DNA of 64,000 bases from Marinobacter shengliensis (GTDB taxonomy: Bacteria > Pseudomonadota > Gammaproteobacteria > Pseudomonadales > Oleiphilaceae): the NCBI RefSeq assembly GCF_003007715.1, contig NZ_PXNO01000028.1, positions 60,580-124,579 of the forward strand, written 5' to 3'. How positions within the stretch are numbered: the stretch's first letter is position 1; the number at the start of each line of letters is the position of its first letter. The translations under genes were made by a program, and so were the position numbers. Shown piece after piece: positions 1-8,904 of this stretch. The notes below the pieces were generated by a model. That model ran no database searches and was not told where the DNA came from. It saw only the letters and a list, made by a program, of their open reading frames with translations.

Positions 1-1854
1 GCCGAAGCCCAGCGTGCGGCTCAGGAAACCATCCGGGTTTCTGCGCCATTGTTGGATGAACTGGTCAACCTGGCCGGTGAGACCAGTATTACCCGGGGCC
101 GCCTGGAGCAGCAAACCAGCGATTTCAGCCACACCCTGGACGAAATGGCCGCCACCATCGAACGTTTGCGAGAACAGCTGCGCCGGATGGATATCGAGAC
201 AGAGGCCCAGATTCTGTTCCGGGCGGAACAGGAACACGGCCCAGACTACGGCGACGACTTCGATCCGCTGGAGATGGACCGTTACTCATCCATCCAGCAG
301 CTGTCCCGGGCACTTTCCGAGTCATCCTCTGACCTTGCCGACCTGAGGGAAACCCTGGCCGACCGGGTACGGGATACCGAAACTCTGCTGGTACAGCAGT
401 CCCGGATCAACACGGAACTCCAGGAGGGTCTGATGAAGACCCGGATGATTCCGTTCGCCTCTATGGTGCCACGCCTGCGCCGTATCGTGCGCCAGATCAG
501 CGGCGAGCTGGGCAAGAAAGTGGACTTTGATGTTCGCAACGCCGAAGGCGAAATGGACCGCAATATTCTGGAGCGCATGATCGCGCCCCTGGAACACATG
601 CTGCGTAACGCCCTGGACCACGGCATTGAAACTCCGGAAGAACGCAAGAAAGCCGGCAAGCCCGCCACCGGTGAAGTTGTCCTGTCGCTGACCCGTGAAG
701 GCGGCGATGTGGTACTGCGTATGATGGACGACGGCAAGGGCATTCCTGCCGACGTGATCCGCGACAAAGCCGTCCGTCAGGGGCTGATGCGGGCCGATGA
801 AGAGCTGTCAGAGCGGGAAATCCTGCAGTTTATCCTGCAGCCCGGATTCTCCACCGCCCAACAGGTCACCCAGATCTCTGGCCGTGGTGTGGGTATGGAT
901 GTGGTCGGCAGTGAGATCAAGCAGCTGGGCGGCAGTCTTGATATCGACTCGGCCCTGGGCCGCGGCACCACCTTTACGGTACGTCTGCCGTTTACCGTGT
1001 CGGTGAACCGCGCCCTGATGGTGGCTACCGGCGAAGACTTCTATGCCATCCCGCTTAACACCATTGAAGGTATCGTGCGGGTCAGCACCTACGAGCTGGA
1101 AGAGTATTACAAGCCGGATGCCCCCATGTACGAATACGCCGGCCAGCAATACCGCCTGCAGTATCTGGGCAGCCTGCTGAACAGTGACCATCATCCGAAA
1201 CTGCAGGGTCAGGCATTGCCATTACCGGTAATTCTGGTGCGCGGTGCCGAACAGCCCATGGCCCTGCAGGTGGACCACCTGATGGGCAGCCGGGAAATCG
1301 TTGTTAAATCCCTGGGGCCTCAGTTCAGTACAGTGCGCGGTGTCTCCGGTGCCACCATTCTCGGTGATGGTAACGTGGTGGTGATTCTTGACCTGCCAGC
1401 GATGATCCGTTCCGACATTCTGTCTGAACGGCAGCGCCTGGCCAACCTCGAGAAAGCCCGGGAAACCAGCCGCTACGAGGAGAAGATCACCACAGTTATG
1501 GTGGTGGACGACTCGGTAACCGTGCGCAAGGTTACCTCCCGCTTGCTGGAACGAAACGGCATGGAAGTCATCACCGCGAAGGACGGTCTGGATGCCGTGG
1601 CCCAGCTTCAGGATCATCGTCCGGACATCATTTTGCTGGACATCGAAATGCCCCGGATGGACGGTTTCGAGGTGGCCAGTTTCGTGCGCCACGACGACAA
1701 CCTGAAGGAAACACCGATCTGCATGATCACCTCCCGGACCGGCGAGAAACACCGGGAACGGGCACTGTCGATCGGGGTCAACGAGTATCTGGGCAAACCG
1801 TTCCAGGAAGCCGAGCTGCTTGACACCATCAAGCGGTTGACCGGGAATCAGTGA
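1..1854 (+). CDS. chpA: ChpA/PilL-type hybrid histidine kinase, 3' part
   Basis: C-terminal 617 residues of a CheA-like hybrid kinase; the reading frame is open to base 1, so the start lies outside the window. Visible in order: a CheA-type dimerisation region with the LLDELVNLAGE signature, an HATPase domain (N box HMLRNALDHGIE near residue 200, DDGKGIP, GRGVGMDVV), a CheW-like domain, and a C-terminal receiver with D503/D504, phosphoacceptor D547 (LLDIEMP) and K599 (partial numbering). In Pseudomonas, ChpA relays surface and chemical signals to the type IV pilus motors PilB and PilT. The two genes that follow are CheB- and CheW-like, as in the pil-chp cluster. The Hpt domains expected upstream are not in the window. 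Confidence 0.9.
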   Translation, partial: AEAQRAAQETIRVSAPLLDELVNLAGETSITRGRLEQQTSDFSHTLDEMAATIERLREQLRRMDIETEAQILFRAEQEHGPDYGDDFDPLEMDRYSSIQQLSRALSESSSDLADLRETLADRVRDTETLLVQQSRINTELQEGLMKTRMIPFASMVPRLRRIVRQISGELGKKVDFDVRNAEGEMDRNILERMIAPLEHMLRNALDHGIETPEERKKAGKPATGEVVLSLTREGGDVVLRMMDDGKGIPADVIRDKAVRQGLMRADEELSEREILQFILQPGFSTAQQVTQISGRGVGMDVVGSEIKQLGGSLDIDSALGRGTTFTVRLPFTVSVNRALMVATGEDFYAIPLNTIEGIVRVSTYELEEYYKPDAPMYEYAGQQYRLQYLGSLLNSDHHPKLQGQALPLPVILVRGAEQPMALQVDHLMGSREIVVKSLGPQFSTVRGVSGATILGDGNVVVILDLPAMIRSDILSERQRLANLEKARETSRYEEKITTVMVVDDSVTVRKVTSRLLERNGMEVITAKDGLDAVAQLQDHRPDIILLDIEMPRMDGFEVASFVRHDDNLKETPICMITSRTGEKHRERALSIGVNEYLGKPFQEAELLDTIKRLTGNQ

Positions 1855-2906
1855 TGGCCGGCCAATCTGGCCGGCCCGGGGTCGGGATTGTTTCCGATGT
1901 GGTCCTGCAACGCCACCGGTTGCAGGCCGCCACCGGTAAATTCGGCCTGGAAGTGTCGTTTTCAGGCGATCCGTCCCGACTGATGGACTATCCGGAATTC
2001 CCGGATGCATGCCTGTGGCTGGTCACCCTGGAAGATGAGGCTGACCATCCAGCGCTGTTTGATCATTTGCTGGAAAATACCGACGCCCCGGTACTTTTCG
2101 GGGTTGATCAGGCGCCCAAACCCGGCAGTACAGACTATTTCCGTTGGGAACGACGGCTTGTGGACAAGCTGGAGCAGCAACTTGGCCACCTGGAGGCCCT
2201 GGACACCGCCAGCGATCTGGAAGAATTGGTGGAGACCACACCGGCGCTTCATTCGGCACCGGAACTGCCTCGTTGGATTGCCCCGGCAGCGCCAGGCTCA
2301 TTGGCAGAGGACGTCTGGGTGCTGGGCGCTTCCCTGGGCGGACCCGCTGCCGTCAAAACGTTTCTGGACAATCTGCCACCGGGATTGCCGGTGGGCTTTG
2401 TGTACGCGCAGCATATTGATGGCAACTTCACCGAGGTACTGACCCGGGTTCTTGGCCGACATGCCCACTACCAGCTCAAACGAGCGGAAGAAGGCTACCG
2501 GGTACGAAACGGTGATGTGGTGCTGATGCCGGTTGAGCGGGAATGGACGTTCGACACCCAGGGCCAACTGACAGAACGCAACACTCCCTGGCCTGGTCCC
2601 TATGGCCCGTCCATTGACCAGGTCTTGCTTAACGTCGCCGATTACTACGGCAAGCGTTGCCATGCCATCCTGTTTTCCGGCATGGGCAATGATGGCGCCA
2701 TCGCAGCGCCCATGCTGAAAGCCTACGGCAGCCGCATCTGGGTGCAGGAAAGCAAGAGTTGCGGTAACAGTTCGATGCCGGATTCGGTCGCCGCTACCGG
2801 CTGCAGCAGCTTCTGCGGCACACCGGAGCAACTGGCGAAGGAACTGGTGAAAACCATTGAGAACAACTGCCTGCTCAAAAACCGGCAGAAACGGGATTCC
2901 GCCTGA
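1854..2906 (+). CDS. chpB: CheB-like protein-glutamate methylesterase (ChpB)
   Basis: A CheB catalytic domain fills the C-terminal half: GASLGG with nucleophile S160, AQHIDGNF with H187 and GMGNDGA with D280 form the expected Ser-His-Asp triad. It would remove methyl groups from the Pil-Chp receptor. The first 150 residues resemble a receiver fold (start VGIVSD), but I see no phosphoacceptor Asp followed by a receiver-like context, so this half is probably degenerate. Start: ATG at 1854 shares its first base with the chpA stop (TGATG), implying translational coupling; a GTG at 1851 is the alternative. Confidence 0.85.
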   Translation: MAGQSGRPGVGIVSDVVLQRHRLQAATGKFGLEVSFSGDPSRLMDYPEFPDACLWLVTLEDEADHPALFDHLLENTDAPVLFGVDQAPKPGSTDYFRWERRLVDKLEQQLGHLEALDTASDLEELVETTPALHSAPELPRWIAPAAPGSLAEDVWVLGASLGGPAAVKTFLDNLPPGLPVGFVYAQHIDGNFTEVLTRVLGRHAHYQLKRAEEGYRVRNGDVVLMPVEREWTFDTQGQLTERNTPWPGPYGPSIDQVLLNVADYYGKRCHAILFSGMGNDGAIAAPMLKAYGSRIWVQESKSCGNSSMPDSVAATGCSSFCGTPEQLAKELVKTIENNCLLKNRQKRDSA

Positions 2907-2917
2907 GGTAACACGTC

Positions 2918-3379
2918 ATGAAAGAGAACAGCCAGTCCCTCTCCTGTGTCATGATTCCGGTCAGCGACCGGCAACTATTGCTACCCAACGTGTCGATCGC
3001 GGAAGTGGTGGATTTTAACAGTACCGACGCCGGCGCCAGTACCCCGGAATGGCTGGTGGGCTTCCTGGACTGGCGCGGCCTGACACTGCCAGTCATCTCC
3101 TATGACGCAGCCAACGGCGGAACACTGACCGTACCCGGAGACAACCGGGGCAGAATCATTGTGCTCAACACCATCGGTGACAGCCATCAGCAGGCCCCGT
3201 TCATGGCGCTGGTCACCCAGGGCATTCCCAGCCAGGCCCGACTGGTGGAAGAGCAGATCCGGAAACTGGACGGCGAAGCCGGACCGGCCGATCTCATGCA
3301 GGTGGAAGTCGACGGCGAAGCCGCCTGGATTCCCAACCTCGAGTACCTGGAGTCACTGGCGATAACCGCCAGGCACTGA
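2918..3379 (+). CDS. chpC: CheW-like adaptor (ChpC type)
   Basis: A 153-residue protein consisting of one CheW-like domain: LLLPNVSIAEVVDF at the N-terminus, the WLVGFLDWRGLTLPVISY core typical of CheW folds and a C-terminal LMQVEVDGE segment. CheW proteins couple chemoreceptors to the CheA kinase; ChpC in Pseudomonas is a second linker of the Pil-Chp system. It starts 11 bp after the CheB-like gene and is the last gene of the cluster here. The assignment to ChpC rests on position; the fold assignment is firmer. Confidence 0.75.
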   Translation: MKENSQSLSCVMIPVSDRQLLLPNVSIAEVVDFNSTDAGASTPEWLVGFLDWRGLTLPVISYDAANGGTLTVPGDNRGRIIVLNTIGDSHQQAPFMALVTQGIPSQARLVEEQIRKLDGEAGPADLMQVEVDGEAAWIPNLEYLESLAITARH

Positions 3380-3412
3380 TGACCACCCGGTCACAGCCGT
3401 AGCAGTACTGCC

Positions 3413-3436
3413 TGCAAATGTTATAATGTTGCAAAC
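3413..3436 (+). promoter_or_regulatory. Candidate Zur operator before zur-znuCB
   Basis: The stretch holds AATGTTATA (3418-3426), one half of the classical proteobacterial Zur box, inside a wider imperfect palindrome with TGCAA at 3413-3417 and TTGCA at 3429-3433. It lies 18 bp before the zur start, where repression would block the whole operon. The second half-site is degenerate, so this is a candidate only. Confidence 0.5.
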
Positions 3437-3453
3437 TTTGCAGGATCCAGACT

Positions 3454-3945
3454 ATGCCCGAACGCGCGCTTCCTTATCGCCCGCACAACCACGAGGCCTG
3501 TGTCAGCCAGGCCCTGGCGGATGCCAGGGCCATTTGCCGACAACAGAATGCCCGCCTCACCCCCATCCGTGAACGGGTTCTGGAATTGATCTGGCAATCT
3601 CACAAGCCCCTCGGGGCCTACGACATTCTCGCCATGCTGGGCACCGAGGGCCATAACGCCGCCCCACCCACCGTGTACCGGGCCCTGGATTTCCTGTTGC
3701 AACACGGTCTGGTGCACCGGATTGCCTCCCTGAACGCATTTACCGGCTGCACCCATGCCGGTGAACACCACCGGGGCACTTTCCTGATCTGCCGAGAATG
3801 CGGAAACGTACTTGAGCTGGACGCACCGGACGTCACTCGCGCGGTAGAAGCCGCAGCGGCTGACGTAGCCTTCCGGCCCGAAGAAATCACCATGGAAGTG
3901 GCCGGTCGTTGCCCCCGGTGCCAGGGAGAACCCGGCCATGCCTGA
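3454..3945 (+). CDS. zur: Fur-family zinc uptake regulator Zur
   Basis: 163 residues with the Fur-family layout: an N-terminal winged helix (LTPIRERVLELIW, then PPTVYRALDFLLQHGLVHRI) and a C-terminal metal-binding domain with the Cys pairs CRECG (about residues 113-116) and CPRC (about 153-156), plus the His-rich HAGEHHRG loop. The two CxxC pairs form the structural zinc site. Genomic position decides Zur over Fur: the next two genes are znuC and znuB and overlap or abut it. Zinc-loaded Zur would repress this operon through the site just upstream. Confidence 0.88.
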   Translation: MPERALPYRPHNHEACVSQALADARAICRQQNARLTPIRERVLELIWQSHKPLGAYDILAMLGTEGHNAAPPTVYRALDFLLQHGLVHRIASLNAFTGCTHAGEHHRGTFLICRECGNVLELDAPDVTRAVEAAAADVAFRPEEITMEVAGRCPRCQGEPGHA

Positions 3946-4711
3946 TGCCCTGGTGCGCCTGCATCAGCTGACCGTACAGTTCGACGACCGCCCGGTGGTG
4001 GACCGTGTTGAGATGGCGGTTCGCAGGGGCGACATCATCACCATTATCGGTCCCAATGGTGCCGGGAAGACCACCCTGATCAAAGCCGTTCTGGGTATCC
4101 AGAAGCCCAGCTCTGGCAAGGTCTCGCTGGCCAACAGCCTGGTCATTGGCTATGTGCCCCAGCACCTGTCCCTGGAGGCGACGCTGCCCCTGAGCGTACG
4201 CCGGTTCATGCTGTTGAGCGGCCGCTCCGACGCAGAATGCGAAGCCGCACTGGAGCGCACGGGTGTCCGGCATCTGCTGGATGCCTCGGTGCATCACCTG
4301 TCCGGCGGCGAAAAACAGCGCTTGTTGCTGGCTCGGGCACTGGCCAGACGACCGGACCTTCTGGTGCTGGACGAGCCCGCCCAGGGTGTGGATATCAACG
4401 GCCAGGCAGCCCTGTATGACCTGATCCGCCAACTCCGGGATGAGCTGAATTGCGGCGTGATCATGATTTCCCATGATTTACACTTGGTCATGGCGGCCAC
4501 TGACAAGGTCATCTGCCTGAACCAGCACGTGTGTTGCAGCGGTTACCCGGCCGACATTTCTCACGACCCCGCGTTTATCGAGACCTTTGGCCACCAGGTG
4601 GCCGAATCTCTGGCGGTCTATCACCACAATCACAACCACCGCCATAACCTGCACGGTGACGTTGTGACCAGCACGGACGTTCAGGGAGCCTGTGACCATG
4701 AGCATCATTGA
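3938..4711 (+). CDS. znuC: Zinc ABC transporter ATPase ZnuC
   Basis: ABC ATPase of 257 residues: Walker A GPNGAGKT (about residues 38-45), signature LSGGEKQR, Walker B LLVLDEP and the switch His in MISHDLH. It energises zinc import through ZnuB. The last 30 residues are His-rich (HHNHNHRHN and CDHEHH), common in ZnuC and possibly a metal buffer. The start overlaps the end of zur by 8 bp and the gene overlaps znuB, so the three are one operon. No periplasmic ZnuA gene is nearby. Confidence 0.9.
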   Translation: MPDALVRLHQLTVQFDDRPVVDRVEMAVRRGDIITIIGPNGAGKTTLIKAVLGIQKPSSGKVSLANSLVIGYVPQHLSLEATLPLSVRRFMLLSGRSDAECEAALERTGVRHLLDASVHHLSGGEKQRLLLARALARRPDLLVLDEPAQGVDINGQAALYDLIRQLRDELNCGVIMISHDLHLVMAATDKVICLNQHVCCSGYPADISHDPAFIETFGHQVAESLAVYHHNHNHRHNLHGDVVTSTDVQGACDHEHH

Positions 4712-5510
4712 TTCTGTGCTCGGGGATTTTTTCTGGCGGGCACTGCTGGGTGGACTGGGGGTTGCCCTGGTGGCCGGCCCCCTGGGCTGCTTCGTAGTCT
4801 GGCGGCGAATGGCGTATTTTGGCGACACCCTGGCCCATTCCGCGTTACTTGGCATCACCCTGAGTTTCCTGATCAGCGTTCCAATGAACCTGGGCGTCGT
4901 CATCACCTGCGTCACCATCGCCGTCGCTCTGGTGTTGCTCTCGCGCACCCGGGCTTTGGCCACCGACACCTTGCTGGGCATTCTCGCCCACAGCGCCCTG
5001 GCCATCGGCCTGGTCTCCCTGAGCTTCATGCCGGATGTGCGGGTTGACCTGACTGGCCTGCTGTTCGGTGACCTGCTGGCCATGAGCCGCCAGGACCTGC
5101 TGTGGATTTACGGGGGCGCGGCTTTCGTGTTGACCCTGCTGGCAATACTCTGGCGCGGGCTGTTGATGAGCACCATCCACGAGGAGCTGGCCCGGGTGGA
5201 GGGAATACCTGTGGAGCGTTTGCGGTTGGCGCTGATGCTGATGTTCTCCCTGGTGATTGCCGTGGCGATGAAGATTGTCGGGGTCCTGCTTATTACCGCC
5301 CTGTTGATCATTCCTGCGGCCACCGCCAGGCGCCTGGCCAGAAACCCGGAACACATGATGGCACTGGCGGTGGTGTTCGGCTTTATCGCCGTGACCGGCG
5401 GCCTGACGCTGTCCTGGCACCTCGATTCTCCAGCCGGGCCGTCGGTGGTAGTGACCGCCTTCCTGGCTTTTCTGCTGGTGTACGGTACCGCCCGGAACGC
5501 CAGCCGATAA
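4698..5510 (+). CDS. znuB: Zinc ABC transporter permease ZnuB
   Basis: 270-residue polytopic protein of the ABC-3 permease family (ZnuB/MntB/TroC), with about eight hydrophobic segments and the family motif FGDTLAHSALLG near the N-terminus. It forms the membrane channel with ZnuC. ATG at 4698 is chosen; a GTG six bases upstream in the same frame (4692) is also possible. The gene overlaps znuC by 14 bp and ends the operon. Confidence 0.9.
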   Translation: MSIIDSVLGDFFWRALLGGLGVALVAGPLGCFVVWRRMAYFGDTLAHSALLGITLSFLISVPMNLGVVITCVTIAVALVLLSRTRALATDTLLGILAHSALAIGLVSLSFMPDVRVDLTGLLFGDLLAMSRQDLLWIYGGAAFVLTLLAILWRGLLMSTIHEELARVEGIPVERLRLALMLMFSLVIAVAMKIVGVLLITALLIIPAATARRLARNPEHMMALAVVFGFIAVTGGLTLSWHLDSPAGPSVVVTAFLAFLLVYGTARNASR

Positions 5511-5592
5511 CTGCTTCCGTCTTTCGAAAGTGCCGGAGCTGGTCTAGAGTAATCTGGACACACTTTCCGTAACAGCTCCAGAGGCTTTCAGC

Positions 5593-6609
5593 ATGGATAG
5601 CGACCTCTCTGACATCCCTTATCCGGGCCCGCGCCGGCCAGGCCTCTGGCCGGGGCTCTGGGGTCCGGCCGTCATTCTGGTCTGCGGCGTTCTTCTGAGC
5701 CTCCTGACGGCCCGCCTTGCCTCAGACATGGCTCATCAGCTCGCCCACCAGCATTATCAGGCTCTGCACCAATCCCTGGTCAGCCAGGTTGTCATCCATC
5801 TTGCCCGGCTATCGCAGGAAGACGAACAGCTTCAAGAGCTCCGGGATACCCTGGCAATCGCACTTCATGACGGCATCAGTCTCAGAATCGATACCCTGGA
5901 GCGCCACACCAAAAAACCACTGATACAGCTGGGCAGCGCCCGACATCCGTCGGGTAATGACGCCCTGAGAACCGAATTGCAGACCAACGGCCGGCACTGG
6001 ATGGTGACCACCTTGCCGGATACCCGGTTGCTGGCGTCGCCGGCCCGGCGTGTGGGGTGGCTCGTTGGCGCCAGTGGCGGGCTGATTAGCGCCGTGGCAA
6101 CGCTGCTCGCCCTCGCCCTCTGCCGGCAGGCTGCCCGGAAAGACGACAACGGCCATCGGTTGGCCAGGCTGAACAGGATCGCTGACCAACGGATCACCAA
6201 CTTGCAGGTCGAGAAGAACGTGCTGCGCCAGGCACTGAATGACAGCGAATCCCGCAGTCGGGACCTGGTCGCGCTGTCGGGAGCCATTGTCAGCGAACTG
6301 GATGAACAGGGGCAGATAGGATTCGTATCGGCACAGGTAGCGGATGTGCTGGGACTGGCGCCGTCAGACCTTGTCAACCGGCCGTTCAGCGAACTGGTCG
6401 CCGAGCCCGACCGTGAACGCTTCGACCAGTGCCTGGCCGCAGCCCGGCAAGAGGCCACCCTGGCCAGGGTAGATGTGAATCTGTTGCACCGCAGCGCCGA
6501 GCGGACGGTCCCGGCGGTGGTGCGGGTGATGGTACTGAAGGACCCGATCCACGGAGTCACAGGCTTCAGACTGAGCGCACTCAAGATTGCCAATGGCTAC
6601 AATGGCTGA
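5593..6609 (+). CDS. Membrane-anchored PAS-domain protein without output domain
   Basis: 338 residues: membrane segment at about 22-42, a periplasmic region of about 110 residues, a second membrane segment at about 152-175, a short helical linker (about 185-222) and a PAS domain (about 225-330, VSELDEQGQIGFVSAQVADVLGL). No kinase, GGDEF, EAL or MCP domain follows, and the stop overlaps the convergent patatin gene by 13 bp, so the protein looks complete. It may signal through a partner or be the remnant of a longer sensor. Ligand unknown. Confidence 0.7.
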   Translation: MDSDLSDIPYPGPRRPGLWPGLWGPAVILVCGVLLSLLTARLASDMAHQLAHQHYQALHQSLVSQVVIHLARLSQEDEQLQELRDTLAIALHDGISLRIDTLERHTKKPLIQLGSARHPSGNDALRTELQTNGRHWMVTTLPDTRLLASPARRVGWLVGASGGLISAVATLLALALCRQAARKDDNGHRLARLNRIADQRITNLQVEKNVLRQALNDSESRSRDLVALSGAIVSELDEQGQIGFVSAQVADVLGLAPSDLVNRPFSELVAEPDRERFDQCLAAARQEATLARVDVNLLHRSAERTVPAVVRVMVLKDPIHGVTGFRLSALKIANGYNG

Positions 6610-7682
6610 ACCTGATCCAGCAGCCGCCCGCTCTCCACAAGTTCGAGGAACTCGTCCCCCAGCCGGTCACTCTCGGCAATGGATGCGCGCCAGGATCGTT
6701 CACGGCCTGAGTCGTCGCCAAGGTACTTCTCGAAGTCTTTCCGGTCTGGCAGTTTGCGGTCCGGCAGGCTGTCCAGATACGCCCGGGACGGGGAGACCAG
6801 CAGCACATCCTGTAATCGGGTGGCATCGCCCCGGCGCCACGGCAAGGTCTTGTCAAACCAACCCGGCACTACCTTATCGGTAAAGTGCGGGTACAGGATG
6901 ATGCCCGGTTGCTCGTAGGGCAGATCCAGGTGGTAGTCCAGCAGCCCGCCATCCCGGTAGACGCCATCCGGGGCTCCGGGAATATTCCGAACACCGGACA
7001 TCACCAGCGGAATCGAAGCGGAGGCCAGTAGCGCCGGCAGCAGATTGTCCACAGACAGCGCCACTTCATGGCTGGGAAAATCCACCAGTTTGGACACCGG
7101 CGTCCTGATGCGGGCATCATGCACGATACCCCGCTCCATGAATCGGCCAAGGTGGCGACGACTGACCATATTGGCGCTGATTGCACTCATCAGGCCCAGA
7201 CCCAGGCGGCCCCGGGCGTCGTGTTCCAGCAAGCCCAGGCTGCGCACAACCACCACATTCAAACGGTACCAGGGGTGATTGAGGATATACTCCTCCCGCC
7301 CACCCAAAAGTTCTTCCAGAAACAGAACACTCTTGCGGGACACCTCGGCGGCACTTACCCCCTTGGCAAAACGCTGGCTGGTATAGAGTTCAGCCAGCTT
7401 GGCCAGTTGGCCTTTCGGATCGTTGGATGAGGCAATCGCCGCGAACCGCCAGCTGCCGATGGACGAGCCGATCAGCACCCGCTCTTGCGGTGCCCGGGGC
7501 AACCAGTCACCGAAGATGGCCTTGTCCAGACCGCTGATTCCCAAGGCTTTCGGGCCACCGGCGGCGCCAGGTATCACGTGGACGTCCGCCGGTGTTAACG
7601 GCTTGTCCCTCAGGCGCTGAAGGGCCCGTCGCCCAGCCCGGATGGTCAGCGCCGGTGTTCGGATCTGGATTGCGGTCATCAC
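6597..7682 (-). CDS. Patatin-like phospholipase
   Basis: 361-residue patatin-family protein. The oxyanion-hole-type glycine run GAAGGPKALG (about residue 40) is followed by the nucleophile motif GSSIGS (about 72-77), and the catalytic Asp is in YRDGG (about 240); together they give the Ser-Asp dyad of patatins. Members hydrolyse acyl groups of phospholipids or neutral lipids. No signal peptide or membrane segment is seen, so it is probably cytosolic. Two ATGs stand in tandem at the start. Substrate not deducible. Confidence 0.8.
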   Translation of the reverse strand: MMTAIQIRTPALTIRAGRRALQRLRDKPLTPADVHVIPGAAGGPKALGISGLDKAIFGDWLPRAPQERVLIGSSIGSWRFAAIASSNDPKGQLAKLAELYTSQRFAKGVSAAEVSRKSVLFLEELLGGREEYILNHPWYRLNVVVVRSLGLLEHDARGRLGLGLMSAISANMVSRRHLGRFMERGIVHDARIRTPVSKLVDFPSHEVALSVDNLLPALLASASIPLVMSGVRNIPGAPDGVYRDGGLLDYHLDLPYEQPGIILYPHFTDKVVPGWFDKTLPWRRGDATRLQDVLLVSPSRAYLDSLPDRKLPDRKDFEKYLGDDSGRERSWRASIAESDRLGDEFLELVESGRLLDQVQPL

Positions 7683-7818
7683 GTGTTCCTGCTTACGGTT
7701 CTGGTCAAAGTCCCGGGAGTTTATCGAAACCTGCAGTGGCCAGCCAATAACTCCGTGCTAGACTTGAGCCATCAGTGTTTCAGGGAAGTATGCCAGCCAT
7801 GAGCTGCAGGAGTAGGCT

Positions 7819-8898
7819 GTGAACCTTTTTGCCTCGCCGGATACCATGGCGACCAATCCAACCCTTGCAGTATTGGGTTTCAAACGTCAGCTGGTGTACC
7901 ACCTGCATATCTGGGCCTTTATCGCCGTGGCACCTCTGGTGATGGTGCAATGGCAACACGGTAACTTTCTGCTGTCTGCCCTTTTGATTCTGTTCTGTGT
8001 CAACGCAGCCCTGGTAATCCTGTTCCTGCGGTTGCGCAGTGTCTATTTCCTGAAAGGGCGCCTGTTTCCGATTCTGGCCGTGGTCTGCGCGGCCTACTCG
8101 ACATCCATTAACGGTCACGCCGGTCTTTACTGGGCCTATCCAGCGGCTATCGCACTGTTTTTCCTGTTACCGCTGAAAGAAGCCATTGTCTGCAACATCA
8201 TTTTTGTCTGCGTCATGGCCGTGGTGTCATTCCTTCAGTTTCCCGAAGCCGATTTCTGGCGGATCACCTTCTCCCTGGGGCTGAGTTGCCTGTTTGCCAT
8301 GATCTTCGCCTGGCTGGTGGGCCGGCTCCAACAGGAGCTGACCCGGCTGGCCACGACTGACCCGCTCACCGGCTGCCTGAACCGGTCTCAGCTGGCCGAC
8401 ATTCTGAACAGCCAGATTCAGCTGCGGGAGCGCTATGAGAGGGTGTCCAGCCTGGTGCTGATTGATCTGGATTATTTCAAGACCATCAATGACCGCTGGG
8501 GGCACCTGGCCGGCGACCGGGTGCTTAAAGAAATGACCATCCGGCTGCGCAAGCGACTGCGGGAAAGTGATCAGCTGTTCCGTATTGGCGGCGAAGAGTT
8601 CATGGTCGTGTTGCCGGAAACCCGCCAGAAAGATGCCGACACCCTCGCCCATCAGTTACTGACCAGCATCAGTGCCAGGCCGTTCCTGGATGACATAAAG
8701 CTGACCGCCAGTGCCAGCGTGGCGGAAGTGTGCCGCGGCGAGACCTGGTCGGTTTGGCTGAACCGTGCAGATCAGGCGCTGTACGACGCCAAGGCAAAGG
8801 GCCGCAATCAGGTGGTCAATGCGGCTCGACCATCCAATGAACCAGCGCACACCGCGGGGCCATCAACTCCGGCCAGTGATACCAGCGCGGCGATTTGA
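7819..8898 (+). CDS. Membrane diguanylate cyclase (GGDEF)
   Basis: 359 residues. The first 165 contain about five hydrophobic segments without a large soluble domain; the rest is a GGDEF domain with the active-site form GGEEF at 257-261, the start motif TDPLTGCLNR, and an inhibitory-site motif RESD five residues before GGEEF. It should make cyclic di-GMP and be product-inhibited. The GTG start at 7819 is preceded by a good ribosome site (AGGAG). It stands alone; its stop lies 6 bp from that of the convergent hydrolase. Confidence 0.88.
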   Translation: MNLFASPDTMATNPTLAVLGFKRQLVYHLHIWAFIAVAPLVMVQWQHGNFLLSALLILFCVNAALVILFLRLRSVYFLKGRLFPILAVVCAAYSTSINGHAGLYWAYPAAIALFFLLPLKEAIVCNIIFVCVMAVVSFLQFPEADFWRITFSLGLSCLFAMIFAWLVGRLQQELTRLATTDPLTGCLNRSQLADILNSQIQLRERYERVSSLVLIDLDYFKTINDRWGHLAGDRVLKEMTIRLRKRLRESDQLFRIGGEEFMVVLPETRQKDADTLAHQLLTSISARPFLDDIKLTASASVAEVCRGETWSVWLNRADQALYDAKAKGRNQVVNAARPSNEPAHTAGPSTPASDTSAAI

Positions 8899-8904
8899 AC
8901 AAGA

